Shown here piece after piece: positions 9,850 through 18,368 of a DNA stretch of 64,000 nt (positions are counted from its first letter, which is position 1; every line of letters starts with the position of its first letter). Source of the stretch: Clostridia bacterium (GTDB lineage: Bacteria > Bacillota > Clostridia > Oscillospirales > CAG-272); NCBI GenBank assembly GCA_017463485.1, contig JAFTPD010000015.1, positions 31,501-95,500 on the forward strand. Reading direction: 5' to 3'. The notes under the pieces were generated by a model that was not told where the DNA came from, did not search any database, and saw only the letters and a list, made by a program, of their open reading frames with translations. The translations under genes and the position numbers were made by a program.

Positions 9850-10596
9850 TCATTTATTGGGGGAGATATTTCCGTCGGACATTGCCGCGCGTGCTACACG
9901 AGCCGCGTCCTCGGATATGTTACATTCGAGCTCCCAGACGGGAACATGTCGGATCATGCGGTCAAGCAGATCAAGAGTAGTCAGTGCCATTAGCGGATCT
10001 TTAGGGATAATTATCTGATGCATTATCCGCTCCGCCGCCTCATTTACGTCTATACGGCGTATGGTGTTTTCGGGGCTGCGCTTGATAAAGCAAACGGCGG
10101 TGAGGGGCGCGTGAGTGTTGGTCTGCAGATTTTCCTTGCCGCACCACGGAGTTCCGAACGCGTGCCACTGACCGTCCATAAAGCGGACGATAGGCTTGTC
10201 ACCGTTAATGACGAATATTTCTTCGCCGAAAGCGCGTCGCCACTGGATAATGTGTGTGCTTTTGCCTGTTCCGCTGGGTGCGGAAAATGCGTAAGCGTGC
10301 TTGCCGTCGGATATTACCGCCGCATGGAGCAAAAGCGCGTTGTAGGCGGGGAGCTTACGGCAGATAGCGCGGTAGATGCAGATGCTCTCGACGTACCCGT
10401 CGGAGAATTCCTGTCCGTGTACCTTTTCTGCCGCCCTCGCCTCGGCTTCAAGCTCCGCGTCGGATGTTGACACCGAAAAATCTACGTTGCCGTCAAAATC
10501 CGAAATAACGTATTCGCGGCAAAGCTTTTCGGTAAAATCGTGTCTGTACGACACGGCAATATTAAGCTCTGCCAGCCTGATTACCATTGACCTCAT
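9850..10596 (-). CDS. HPr-kinase/PEP-carboxykinase-fold protein (HprK-like)
   Basis: A 248-residue protein resembling the C-terminal kinase domain of HPr kinase. The P-loop SAPSGTGKST is at residues 105-114, preceded by LLLHAAVISDGKHAYAF and followed by VINGDKPIVR. The N-terminal 85 residues are not the usual HprK domain. Relatives of this class sit beside PqqD-like proteins in peptide-modification loci, including a lasso-peptide cluster in which an HPr-kinase homologue phosphorylates the peptide. That makes phosphorylation of a peptide or protein substrate the best guess. It lies 20 nt after the CotH gene and 12 nt before the PqqD-like gene. The ribosome site is weak, which suggests coupling to the upstream gene. 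The true hprK is at 60732. Confidence 0.72.
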   Translation of the reverse strand: MRSMVIRLAELNIAVSYRHDFTEKLCREYVISDFDGNVDFSVSTSDAELEAEARAAEKVHGQEFSDGYVESICIYRAICRKLPAYNALLLHAAVISDGKHAYAFSAPSGTGKSTHIIQWRRAFGEEIFVINGDKPIVRFMDGQWHAFGTPWCGKENLQTNTHAPLTAVCFIKRSPENTIRRIDVNEAAERIMHQIIIPKDPLMALTTLDLLDRMIRHVPVWELECNISEDAARVARAAMSDGNISPNK

Positions 10597-10616
10597 GTTT
10601 GTTTTTTCCGATCTTT

Positions 10617-13600
10617 TTAAATATCAAGTACTATTTCGGACATGTTGAGCGAGCCCGTAAGCTGTCCGTTTCCGCCCTGTCCGTGAGTGTTGGTTCCCTG
10701 TACGAATATAGATCCGTCGGACGTAAGATACGCGGTAAAGGCATAGCCTGCCGCAACGTTGACAACTTTATCGATAAGCGTACTCTTGACGAGCGTTCCG
10801 CCCGTGGCAGATGCACCGAGAGCCGCGCCCGTATTGTTGCCGTAGACGTAAACGTCACCGTTGTCCTTGAGAACTACCATATTGTCGTAGTAAATGTCCG
10901 CGTCTACAACGCCGCTGTCCGCCACCTTGTAAAGGGTGGGGTTGTTGCCGTTTCCCGAGCTCCAGCCGCTGAACGTCCGCCAGCCTGCGTAGTATAGTGC
11001 GCCGTCCTCCGTTATGACTAATATCTGATGCTCGCCAGCGTCAACGAATTTGACACCGCCCAGCATCAAGTAGGGAGTCGTAATGTCGGTCGTGTCGGTC
11101 TGATTTATTTTATACCAACGGTTGTCGCCAAGACCGTACATGTCGCCCGACGTGGTGACGTAAACGGTCGTGCGGCGGGATGCGTTTGCAAATTTAACTC
11201 CGGTCGCAATCTTTTGAAAGGTCGACACCGAGGTGTCTACGTTATCAGCACCAAGCTGTCCGTAGTTGTTGTTGCCGATACCGTAGAGATTGCCTTGATC
11301 GTCTACCACCAGCATGTGGTCAAATCCCATGCTAACGTCGGAGATAGCTCCGTTGAAGGATACAAGTCCAAGCTCGTATGAATCATTGGTGCCGTTACGT
11401 CCGAGCTGTCCCGAGCCGTTGCACCCGACGGTGTAAAGCTTACCGTCGTTAGTAAGAATAGCAGTCGCCCAGTTGGTCGAGCCCTGCTCGAAGTTTGCAC
11501 TGTCCGTAGTGGATACCTTCTTGACATTTCCCATGATGAACTGCGGGGTGGGTACCGACTCTACCGACGCACCCGCGCCCAGCACTCCGTGGGTGTTATC
11601 GCCCCAACCGTAAAGATCTCCGTCGGGGGAGAGATAAAACATATAAGACGCGCCCGCCACAAACGTTCCGTCCGCTACGGATACGCTATTGCTGGTAGTT
11701 CTTTTAGCGTTGATAGTGAGAGTTCCTGACATGGTAGCCGTAAAGCTGAATTGACTTTCAGTAAAGGCAAGCGTCGAGTCGTCACGAAAGGTCACGGTAG
11801 CCCCCGTATATTCGTATCCGTTTTTAGCCGTGATGACCACGTTGTACGATTTCGACGTGCCAGTGAAGGTGAAGGAGTCGCCGTTGCTTACATCCGAGCC
11901 GTTTATTTTGACGGACAAGCGGGTGGGGTTGAGGGTTACTGCTACGCTCTTTCCTGTGATAGCCTCAAGCTGCGCGTCGGAAAGGCCAAAGAAGCTCTTG
12001 AGTTCGTTGATAGCGGCGGCATTACGTCCCCTCAGCTCTCCTCTCATTTCGGTAACCTCTGTCTGAAGCTCGCCGACCGATCTGGCCTCGTTGCCCCAAC
12101 GCTCAACGATATAGGGCATAAGGACGAGTCGCTCTGCGTACAGCTCGTCGAGAAGAGCAAGATTGTTTTCCTCGGTTAGCAGCTGAGTTGCCGCAGTGTG
12201 GAAATCGGTGATGAATTTATTCTTGAAGCTCTCGTTTTTGATAAGGTGATATACTATCGTGGAGCATACCGAGCCGAGATTTATGGATTTGCTAAATCCT
12301 GTGCTGTTATCTGTCATAAGACAGAAGTCAAGGTCGAGCAGGGTAAAGTGCCATTTTGTGTCCGTTCCCGACGGATCGGCGGCATTTCTGTTGCGCCAGA
12401 TCTTTATATTGTTGTCGGGCCAGTCGGGAGCATCAAAGAATATGCGCGAGATATACATTCCTATAAGGGAATCTATATCAAGCTGTGAGCAAACGTATTC
12501 GTAGTTTGCGGAATCGGTCATATCGTTTGTACGTATGAACTTGTAGAGCTCGTTGAAGTGCGTAGCGTCTGCCTCAAGTCCTGAGGACAGAATGTACGGT
12601 GCTTGAATGTTATTGCCGTTATATACCTTTTCGTAATAGTCGTTTTCAAGAATGGATACGTTGTCCTTGTCAACTCCGTAATGGCTTTCAACGTACTCAC
12701 CGCTGTAACGCTCGCGGGCGTTGTAAACACCCCAGAATTCACCGTTGACGAACAGGAACACCGGCTCGTATTCCATATAATCCACGTTGAGCTGAGCGGA
12801 TGCCAGCTGTGCGAAGGCGTCTCGGAACATGGCACCGCCAGAGTCGTTGCCCGCGTTTCGGAGGAGCAGACGCGAGAAGCTGGTGATAGCCTGACCGTTG
12901 ACGTCCGTAGAGCGTCCGTCAAACAGGTCGTAGTCAAGATCGGAGCGCAGGCCGCCCTCAAGATTGTTCGCGCCCTTCCAATACAAGCGCATGGATTTCA
13001 TTCCCCAGCCCGACGAGCCGTGACCGCTGATGGCAGCCTCTACGTTGGAGTAGCCAACGCGCACGCCGTTCTCGTCAAAGACCTCCATGGTAGCAAGTCC
13101 GCGGGGGCGAGGTGATAGCAATCCGTCTTCCGTAGTGGTATAGAAGCCGTTTGTGCCCACGAATTCGTCTACGGGTATGGACATTGACATTACAGTAACG
13201 TCAAGGTCTGCAAGCTCGGGAAGCACGAAATAGGTGGCTGTGTATACGGGTGTAGAATCGGTGCCGTTGGTGGCGTATGCCTTTATTACCTTGCCTGCCA
13301 TCATAGTATCTACGGTGGGAGTTGCGGCAGTACCCTTGGACTCTATAAATGCGGGAATGGTCTTGCCGCGCGTCCAATCGGTCTCAGAGCCGTTGCGCAC
13401 GTTGAGCGGTTGGGTGTATTTCACTCTCGACGTGCCGGCGGAGGGATCCTCTCCGTTCATGGTGTAATAGATCGTGTAGCCCTCGGGAGCGGTGAGCGTG
13501 ACCTTGATGTTGTTTGTATAAATACCCGCGGGCATGGAGAACGTGACTTCTGTAAGCCTTGACGTTACGCGCGCGTTTTCAGCAATTCCCTGCGAGCATT

Positions 13601-14630
13601 TGGGCGCGTTGTTTACAAGCTCGGTTGAGGACAGCTCCGCAAGATTTATCTTGTGGAAGCCGCTGTATTCCTCAAGTGCGGTGCGCACCGCAACTTTGTT
13701 CTTGGACATATTGTCAACGGCGTATATCGAGCTGTGATATTCACCGTCGGGAATGGTTATGATAGCGGATATGGATTTCGCATGCGTCAGCACGTCGGTG
13801 GTCTTGGGAAGCACCAGCCCGACGGGGGCAAGCATAAGTCTGTATTCGTTGTTGTCGATAGAATAATTCCATTCTGCGTCGTAGCTGTTGACGCTGAGGA
13901 TCGCAAAGCTGTTATCATATTGCTTTGCCGCTTCTCCGCGGACAAGATAGTATCCTCCGGGGGCTATTTCGGCATCCTTGGGGAAGGGGAACTGCGCGAA
14001 GGGATCGCCGCCGCTGCTCTTACAGTACAGCGACAGACCGAAGAGGGAAACCGTTTTGTCGGTGGAGTTGTAAAGCTCGACGAAGCTGTGCTCCGCTGCC
14101 GCGTCGCTCTTGCCGCCGTTGCCGTAAACGCGTGAGATAAATACGCCCTTGTAGTCGGCGACGTTAACGGTGGGGTATTCCAAAACCTCATCCTGCTTGG
14201 TGGTTACTTCCTCGGTGGTGTCCTCGGAGTTGCCATTGTTCGTGGTGCTTTCCTCCGACTCGTTTGAGGTGTCCTCGCTACCAGTGTCGGGGTCAATAAT
14301 AACAGGACCTTCAGAGGTTGTAGACTCGGTGCCGTCCTCGGTTTCACCGCCGTCAACTGTGGTGTCCTCTGCACCTGTACCATCTGCGGTTACGGTAGAG
14401 GAGTCACTCTCCGTATCCAAGTCGTTCTCGGTATTTGTAAGTGTGTCCGAGCCGTCCGATTTTTCGGTGGAGCTGCCTGATTCGGCAGAGCCCCCCGCTT
14501 CCTTTGTGTCGGTCGTATCACCGACGTTTGGAAGAAATACGGTCGTACACGACGTAAGGCACATCAGCAGTGCGAGTATCAAAGCAAGCGCTTTCACATA
14601 TCCCAAGCCGGATCTTTTTGCATTTCTCAT
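10617..14630 (-). CDS. large lipoprotein with LTD, CotH-kinase and RCC1-repeat domains
   Basis: A 1337-residue surface protein. The N-terminal signal ends in the lipobox LTSC (Cys at about 27), then comes a long Ser/Thr/Glu/Asp-rich spacer to about residue 150. Next are an LTD domain (FVELYNSTDKTVSLFGLSLY, about 155-270), a chitobiase-like sandwich (YYTMNGEDPSAGT, about 370-440), a CotH kinase-like domain (FLFVNGEFWGVYNARERYSG and LLDLDFCLMTDN, about 470-900), a short beta domain, and about 345 residues of RCC1-like propeller with repeated LYGWGDN/LYGIGNN motifs. CotH enzymes are atypical protein kinases, best known from spore-coat assembly. AAGGAGG precedes the ATG. It is the first gene of the operon with the HprK-like and PqqD-like genes. 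Confidence 0.85.
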   Translation of the reverse strand: MRNAKRSGLGYVKALALILALLMCLTSCTTVFLPNVGDTTDTKEAGGSAESGSSTEKSDGSDTLTNTENDLDTESDSSTVTADGTGAEDTTVDGGETEDGTESTTSEGPVIIDPDTGSEDTSNESEESTTNNGNSEDTTEEVTTKQDEVLEYPTVNVADYKGVFISRVYGNGGKSDAAAEHSFVELYNSTDKTVSLFGLSLYCKSSGGDPFAQFPFPKDAEIAPGGYYLVRGEAAKQYDNSFAILSVNSYDAEWNYSIDNNEYRLMLAPVGLVLPKTTDVLTHAKSISAIITIPDGEYHSSIYAVDNMSKNKVAVRTALEEYSGFHKINLAELSSTELVNNAPKCSQGIAENARVTSRLTEVTFSMPAGIYTNNIKVTLTAPEGYTIYYTMNGEDPSAGTSRVKYTQPLNVRNGSETDWTRGKTIPAFIESKGTAATPTVDTMMAGKVIKAYATNGTDSTPVYTATYFVLPELADLDVTVMSMSIPVDEFVGTNGFYTTTEDGLLSPRPRGLATMEVFDENGVRVGYSNVEAAISGHGSSGWGMKSMRLYWKGANNLEGGLRSDLDYDLFDGRSTDVNGQAITSFSRLLLRNAGNDSGGAMFRDAFAQLASAQLNVDYMEYEPVFLFVNGEFWGVYNARERYSGEYVESHYGVDKDNVSILENDYYEKVYNGNNIQAPYILSSGLEADATHFNELYKFIRTNDMTDSANYEYVCSQLDIDSLIGMYISRIFFDAPDWPDNNIKIWRNRNAADPSGTDTKWHFTLLDLDFCLMTDNSTGFSKSINLGSVCSTIVYHLIKNESFKNKFITDFHTAATQLLTEENNLALLDELYAERLVLMPYIVERWGNEARSVGELQTEVTEMRGELRGRNAAAINELKSFFGLSDAQLEAITGKSVAVTLNPTRLSVKINGSDVSNGDSFTFTGTSKSYNVVITAKNGYEYTGATVTFRDDSTLAFTESQFSFTATMSGTLTINAKRTTSNSVSVADGTFVAGASYMFYLSPDGDLYGWGDNTHGVLGAGASVESVPTPQFIMGNVKKVSTTDSANFEQGSTNWATAILTNDGKLYTVGCNGSGQLGRNGTNDSYELGLVSFNGAISDVSMGFDHMLVVDDQGNLYGIGNNNYGQLGADNVDTSVSTFQKIATGVKFANASRRTTVYVTTSGDMYGLGDNRWYKINQTDTTDITTPYLMLGGVKFVDAGEHQILVITEDGALYYAGWRTFSGWSSGNGNNPTLYKVADSGVVDADIYYDNMVVLKDNGDVYVYGNNTGAALGASATGGTLVKSTLIDKVVNVAAGYAFTAYLTSDGSIFVQGTNTHGQGGNGQLTGSLNMSEIVLDI

Positions 14631-14912
14631 CAGATTGACCTCCTTGTTTTACAGAAGCGGTGCGCGCTCGCGCGCGACAACTAATATATATATATTATAG
14701 AGTTGATTTCAAAAGTTATAATTTTCCGTATAGCATTATATCATGCCGTGCTGACTCTTGTCAAGCGTTTTCGCGGTCCCATGGAAAATTTCGGCGATTT
14801 TAACATAAAACACTCCACAAAATGGAAGGTCAAGAAAAACGCTTATCAGTTGAGTGAAAGTATGACACTCTCAAATGTAGCGCAAAATAAGCAAAAAGCG
14901 AGGTGAAAAAGC

Positions 14913-15368
14913 ATGAATATGGACACCAAAACCTACAAAAAATTTGCAAAAGCACACGCTCCGAAATCTCCCTGCTTGAAGAACTGTGTCTGCGCTTTTC
15001 TGATCGGCGGTGCGATATGCGCCTTCGCGCAACTACTGAATTCCGTTTACGGACAATATCTTTCTATGAGCCGCGAGGACGCGGGAACGCTTACCTCCGT
15101 CACGCTTATTTTTATTGCCGTTATGCTGACGGGCTTCGGAGTTTTCGACAGGATCGCAAAATATGCGGGCGGCGGTACATTGCTTCCCATCACGGGATTT
15201 GCAAACTCGGTCGCATCTCCTGCCATTGACGCGAAATCGGAGGGATTTATCCTCGGAGTAGGCGCGAAAATATTCACCGTCGCAGGTCCCGTTATACTGT
15301 ACGGCACTGCGGCAAGCGTTGTGTGGGGAGTGATATACTGGGCGTGTAAAGCGTTGGGGTGCGTTTGA
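14913..15368 (+). CDS. spoVAC: stage V sporulation protein AC (spore DPA uptake channel component)
   Basis: A 151-residue integral membrane protein with about four membrane segments. The N-terminal HAPKSPCLKNCVCAFLIGG and the internal LTGFGVFDRIAKYAGGG followed by ITGFANSVASPAIDAKSEG are characteristic of SpoVAC, a mechanosensitive component of the SpoVA channel that moves Ca-dipicolinate into the forespore. AGGTG lies 6 nt upstream of the ATG. The usual partners spoVAD and spoVAE are not adjacent; the 180-bp repeat follows instead. A sigma-G-type promoter could not be assigned with confidence in the 280-nt gap upstream (14631-14912), which otherwise holds only A/T-rich sequence. Confidence 0.9.
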   Translation: MNMDTKTYKKFAKAHAPKSPCLKNCVCAFLIGGAICAFAQLLNSVYGQYLSMSREDAGTLTSVTLIFIAVMLTGFGVFDRIAKYAGGGTLLPITGFANSVASPAIDAKSEGFILGVGAKIFTVAGPVILYGTAASVVWGVIYWACKALGCV

Positions 15369-15404
15369 TTGGGGTGCCTTCGGCGTTACAGAAAATTTAC
15401 AAAT

Positions 15405-15585
15405 CGGGCTGTCTCACTAACGTGATCCAGCCCACAAAATCGAACTTGACGAATGAAATTCGTCATTTTGGCGCTAAAAAAGTATAAAATTTTCTTCAAA
15501 AAGACGCCAAAAACGTTCGAGTTTCCGAAAATGATGGATTCCTTGCCATCATTTTCGAGGGGGCTGTCGCAAATACGACAGCCCC
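15405..15585 (+). repeat. 181-bp interspersed multi-hairpin element, copy 2
   Basis: Nearly identical to 9178-9357. The differences are a few substitutions and a one-base insertion in the final stem, some of which weaken the third and fifth hairpins. It begins 37 nt after the spoVAC stop in the same orientation relative to the upstream gene as copy 1. Confidence 0.9.
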
Positions 15586-15645
15586 AAATTATGTTTCTCA
15601 AAAGGAAAAATGACTTTCTGTGTGGGATAATCAGCAAAAATGTTA

Positions 15646-15674
15646 TAGACTTATTGGAAAAATAGTGGTATAAT
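15646..15674 (+). promoter_or_regulatory. sigma-A promoter of the AraC-sialidase fusion gene
   Basis: TAGACT (15646-15651) is 17 bp from a perfect TATAAT (15669-15674). The expected start near 15681 gives a 40-nt leader with AAGGAGG before the ATG. Confidence 0.7.
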
Positions 15675-15723
15675 TTGTTTATTCTATACACTATTGTGTT
15701 TTCTGAGAAAAGGAGGAAAAGCT

Positions 15724-17415
15724 ATGTGCCAAGGCGACAACACAAGTGCCGCAAATGCTTTCAAAGAGCTTGCGGAGCATTTTATAGCAACCGTTGAAAA
15801 GCGGAAAATAATTGCTCGCGTTTTCGACTATTGCGATCTTAACGGTATAGACCGCCGCGACATAGACCCCTCCGAGCTTGACGGACACGTCAAGGCGTTC
15901 ATTGATTCGGACTATTCGGACGCCGAGGCACTGTCTGTCGTTATACGCACCATACAGGAAGCCAAAAGCGGCACGGAGGAGGAGAATTCTGCCCTCGTGC
16001 GCGGTGTGCTTGAATATATATCCGACCACTTAACGGAGAACAAAAGCATTGAGGAAATAGCGCAGCTCATGCATGTAAGCTATTACTATCTCTGTCACTG
16101 CTTTAAGCAACGCACGGGCATTTCCATAAACAGCTACCGCACCAAGCTGCGTATAGAAAAGGCTGTCTTCGAAATAGTCAGAACTGACAAGAAAATAACC
16201 TCCATTGCAACGGAATGCGGCTTTAACAATTCGAGCTATTTTACCGAAACCTTTACAAAGGTCGTGGGTGCTTCGCCCATGACGGTTCGCAAAAAGGCGA
16301 GAGGAAAGTATTTTCACGATTTTTATGATTACGACGATATAATTCTTGCCTCAAAAATGGACGGTATACGCTTCGGCGCGGCAGATGCGCAGGAAATTTC
16401 GGACGAGTGTGTCACGAGAGTAACGGTGCACGAGCCCGACGAAACGTTCAGATTTTTACATCAGCCTACTGTCATTGAATACGAGGGCGTATTGTACGCG
16501 GCGTGGTATAACAGCCGCCGCAAGGAGCTGCGCGGATATACTCCCGTGTGCGGCAAACGCTCATACGATGGCGGAAAAACTTGGAGCGACATAGAGATAA
16601 TCGCCCACGATCCCGAGGAAAAGGTGCTGTACTGCCCACCCGTTTTCGGTATATGCGGCGGACGGCTGTATATGCTTGTGAATGAGATGGTTGCAGCCGA
16701 TCACATCCACGCGCTTGACTTGTATATTCTCAATCGCGACACGGGGAAATTCGAGTTTGTCTGGTCGCGTCCGATACCCTTCAAGCTGAATACAAACGTG
16801 GTGTCCCTGCCCAACGGAAAGCTTATGCTGACGGGAAGGGCGGGAGAGCTTGACAGATTTCCCAACATCCCCGCCGTGCTTATCTCGGACAGCGGAAGGA
16901 TAGACGGAGATTGGCGCATGGTACGAATCGCGCAAAGCGGCGACCTGCCCGACGGAACCAAGCTGGTGCATCCAGAGCTGTCGGTAATGTGCTACGACGA
17001 GAAGCTTTATATGTTCAGCCGAAACGATCAGCGCAGAATACCGCTGGTGTACGTGTCGGAGGATTTCGGCGAGCATTGGAGTCATGCTTTCCTGCACGAT
17101 ATCCCTTACATTTCATCAAAAATATTCTGCGGAAAGCTTTCGTGCGGCAGGCATTTTATGATATGCAACACGGACAGGCAGGACAGATCGCGGCTGTCGG
17201 TATATTTTACCGACAGCGGTGACAAGCGGCTTGCGTGTAAGCTGGTGCTTTTCGATAAGGAAACAGCACCACACGGAAATGCGGAAGCATGCCATTATCC
17301 CGCCGCCTGCGAGCATGACGGAAAGCTGCATATCATAGCATCTCTCAATTACGGATGGGACGTGCGCGGCGCGGTAATGTTTACCGTGGACCTTGAAAAA
17401 TTATTTAAACAATAA
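15724..17415 (+). CDS. AraC-family regulator fused to a sialidase-like (BNR) beta-propeller
   Basis: A 563-residue protein; the ATG at 15724 has AAGGAGG 5-10 nt upstream. Residues about 94-192 are an AraC double helix-turn-helix (IEEIAQLMHVSYYYLCHCF and ITSIATECGFNNSSYFTETF). Residues about 215-563 are a propeller with two Asp-box motifs (SYDGGKTW and SEDFGEHW) and an early RFLHQPTVIEYEG strand, as in exo-sialidases. There is no signal peptide, so the propeller is cytoplasmic. The likely role is a transcription factor whose activity is set by a glycan or sugar ligand bound to the propeller. The first 90 residues match nothing I recognise. Catalytic activity is uncertain because the arginine triad was not verified. 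Confidence 0.8.
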   Translation: MCQGDNTSAANAFKELAEHFIATVEKRKIIARVFDYCDLNGIDRRDIDPSELDGHVKAFIDSDYSDAEALSVVIRTIQEAKSGTEEENSALVRGVLEYISDHLTENKSIEEIAQLMHVSYYYLCHCFKQRTGISINSYRTKLRIEKAVFEIVRTDKKITSIATECGFNNSSYFTETFTKVVGASPMTVRKKARGKYFHDFYDYDDIILASKMDGIRFGAADAQEISDECVTRVTVHEPDETFRFLHQPTVIEYEGVLYAAWYNSRRKELRGYTPVCGKRSYDGGKTWSDIEIIAHDPEEKVLYCPPVFGICGGRLYMLVNEMVAADHIHALDLYILNRDTGKFEFVWSRPIPFKLNTNVVSLPNGKLMLTGRAGELDRFPNIPAVLISDSGRIDGDWRMVRIAQSGDLPDGTKLVHPELSVMCYDEKLYMFSRNDQRRIPLVYVSEDFGEHWSHAFLHDIPYISSKIFCGKLSCGRHFMICNTDRQDRSRLSVYFTDSGDKRLACKLVLFDKETAPHGNAEACHYPAACEHDGKLHIIASLNYGWDVRGAVMFTVDLEKLFKQ

Positions 17416-17448
17416 AAAGCCTTTTCCTTTGACGGAGAAGGCTTTTTT
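17415..17448 (+). terminator. intrinsic terminator of the AraC-sialidase gene
   Basis: The stem AAAAAGCCTTTTCC / GAGAAGGCTTTTTT immediately follows the stop codon and ends in a run of six T. Confidence 0.9.
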
Positions 17449-17633
17449 AATGTAAAATTGAAAATCGCACCACGCGAAGCGTGTGCACGTTGTTTTTCGC
17501 CAAGACGAAAAGCTTCATTACTCAATTCAATAACCGAGTGGGTAAGGGCCCCACGGGGGTTATAGAGAAGGCTTTGGTTGTAACAATCTAAACAAGTCTA
17601 AACAAAAACAAATTGTGACAAAGTTCTTTGGAT

Positions 17634-17680
17634 CAAACCTTTCTTTCAAGAAAGGTTTGCGGGGTATGGGGCAGAGCCCC
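17634..17680 (-). terminator. paired hairpins downstream of the DUF4358-like lipoprotein
   Basis: A perfect 12-bp stem (17634-17645/17648-17659) and a GC-rich stem around 17660-17680 lie just beyond the minus-strand stop at 17687. The GC-rich part resembles the hairpin at 9539, also placed after a minus-strand gene. The remaining gap back to 17449 shows nothing else. Confidence 0.5.
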
Positions 17681-17686
17681 CACAAA

Positions 17687-18208
17687 CTAATAATCAACAA
17701 TACTTTTTGCCTCGCGGATGAGGGCGTCGGGGTCGGGGTGAACGGCGAGGATAACGTAGTTTTCGAGGATGCAGACCTTAGCGCTCGCGAGGGCGGCTTG
17801 ATTTTCGGGCGAGGATTTGCCGTGACGTAGGGCGTCGAGTCGGGAAAGACAGAGGCGTGCCACCGACGGGCAGATATTTGAGCGTGTGCATCTGAACACG
17901 GCAAGCTCGCACGCATCCTGTGAGGAGGGGATAAACACGGCACAGCTGTCGACGGCACTTTTTCCTTCTGCGTCAATGTAAAAATATCCAAGCGCGGACT
18001 CGCCGAACAGCGACCTCATGAGTGACTCCGTAAGTACCCCGTCGGGACTTTGCGAGTCGGTGGAATATACTCGTCCCGAGGGCAGAGAGTCCGCCGCTTT
18101 ACACATGGCGGCAAGCACGTCGGCGCAATCGGAGGGAGGGGCGGGGGAGCAGGACGCAAATGCTGACAGGAGCGCGAATATAAGAGCAAAACACAACGCT
18201 TTTTTCAT
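17687..18208 (-). CDS. DUF4358-like lipoprotein
   Basis: A 173-residue protein with a lipoprotein signal: MKKALCFALIFALLSAFASC gives a lipobox FASC. The mature part has the pattern of DUF4358 proteins, with a mid-protein CELAVFRC strand, a helical stretch SRLDALRHG and a closing strand ENYVILAVHPDPDALIREA. These small lipoproteins are widespread in Clostridia and have no known function. I chose the ATG at 18208 because AGGTG lies 5 nt upstream; an in-frame GTG at 18214 overlaps that site. It stands alone, divergent from the isomerase-like gene at 18369. Confidence 0.65.
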   Translation of the reverse strand: MKKALCFALIFALLSAFASCSPAPPSDCADVLAAMCKAADSLPSGRVYSTDSQSPDGVLTESLMRSLFGESALGYFYIDAEGKSAVDSCAVFIPSSQDACELAVFRCTRSNICPSVARLCLSRLDALRHGKSSPENQAALASAKVCILENYVILAVHPDPDALIREAKSIVDY

Positions 18209-18299
18209 TTTCACACCTCGTTTCCGGATATATAAAAGTATATTTTGCCGCGCGTCCGCCTATGCGGCGTATTTTTGCACAATTTTTCGGCTAAAACGT

Positions 18300-18328
18300 T
18301 TGACAAAATGGAAATAAAATGGTATAAT
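18300..18328 (+). promoter_or_regulatory. sigma-A promoter for the 18369-21311 gene set
   Basis: Perfect TTGACA (18300-18305), 17-bp spacer, perfect TATAAT (18323-18328), 40 nt before the first ATG. Confidence 0.9.
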
Positions 18329-18368
18329 ATATAGAAATCGATTTATACCTTGAGAGGGAGGTGAGGCA

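Noticed and set aside
14170-14700. 176-residue Ser/Val-rich plus-strand ORF
   Set aside because: It is the complement of the low-complexity linker of the CotH lipoprotein.
14703-14906. 67-residue ORF as a possible RiPP precursor for the PqqD-like/HprK-like pair
   Set aside because: It has no ribosome site, is on the opposite strand from the operon and lacks a leader/core pattern.
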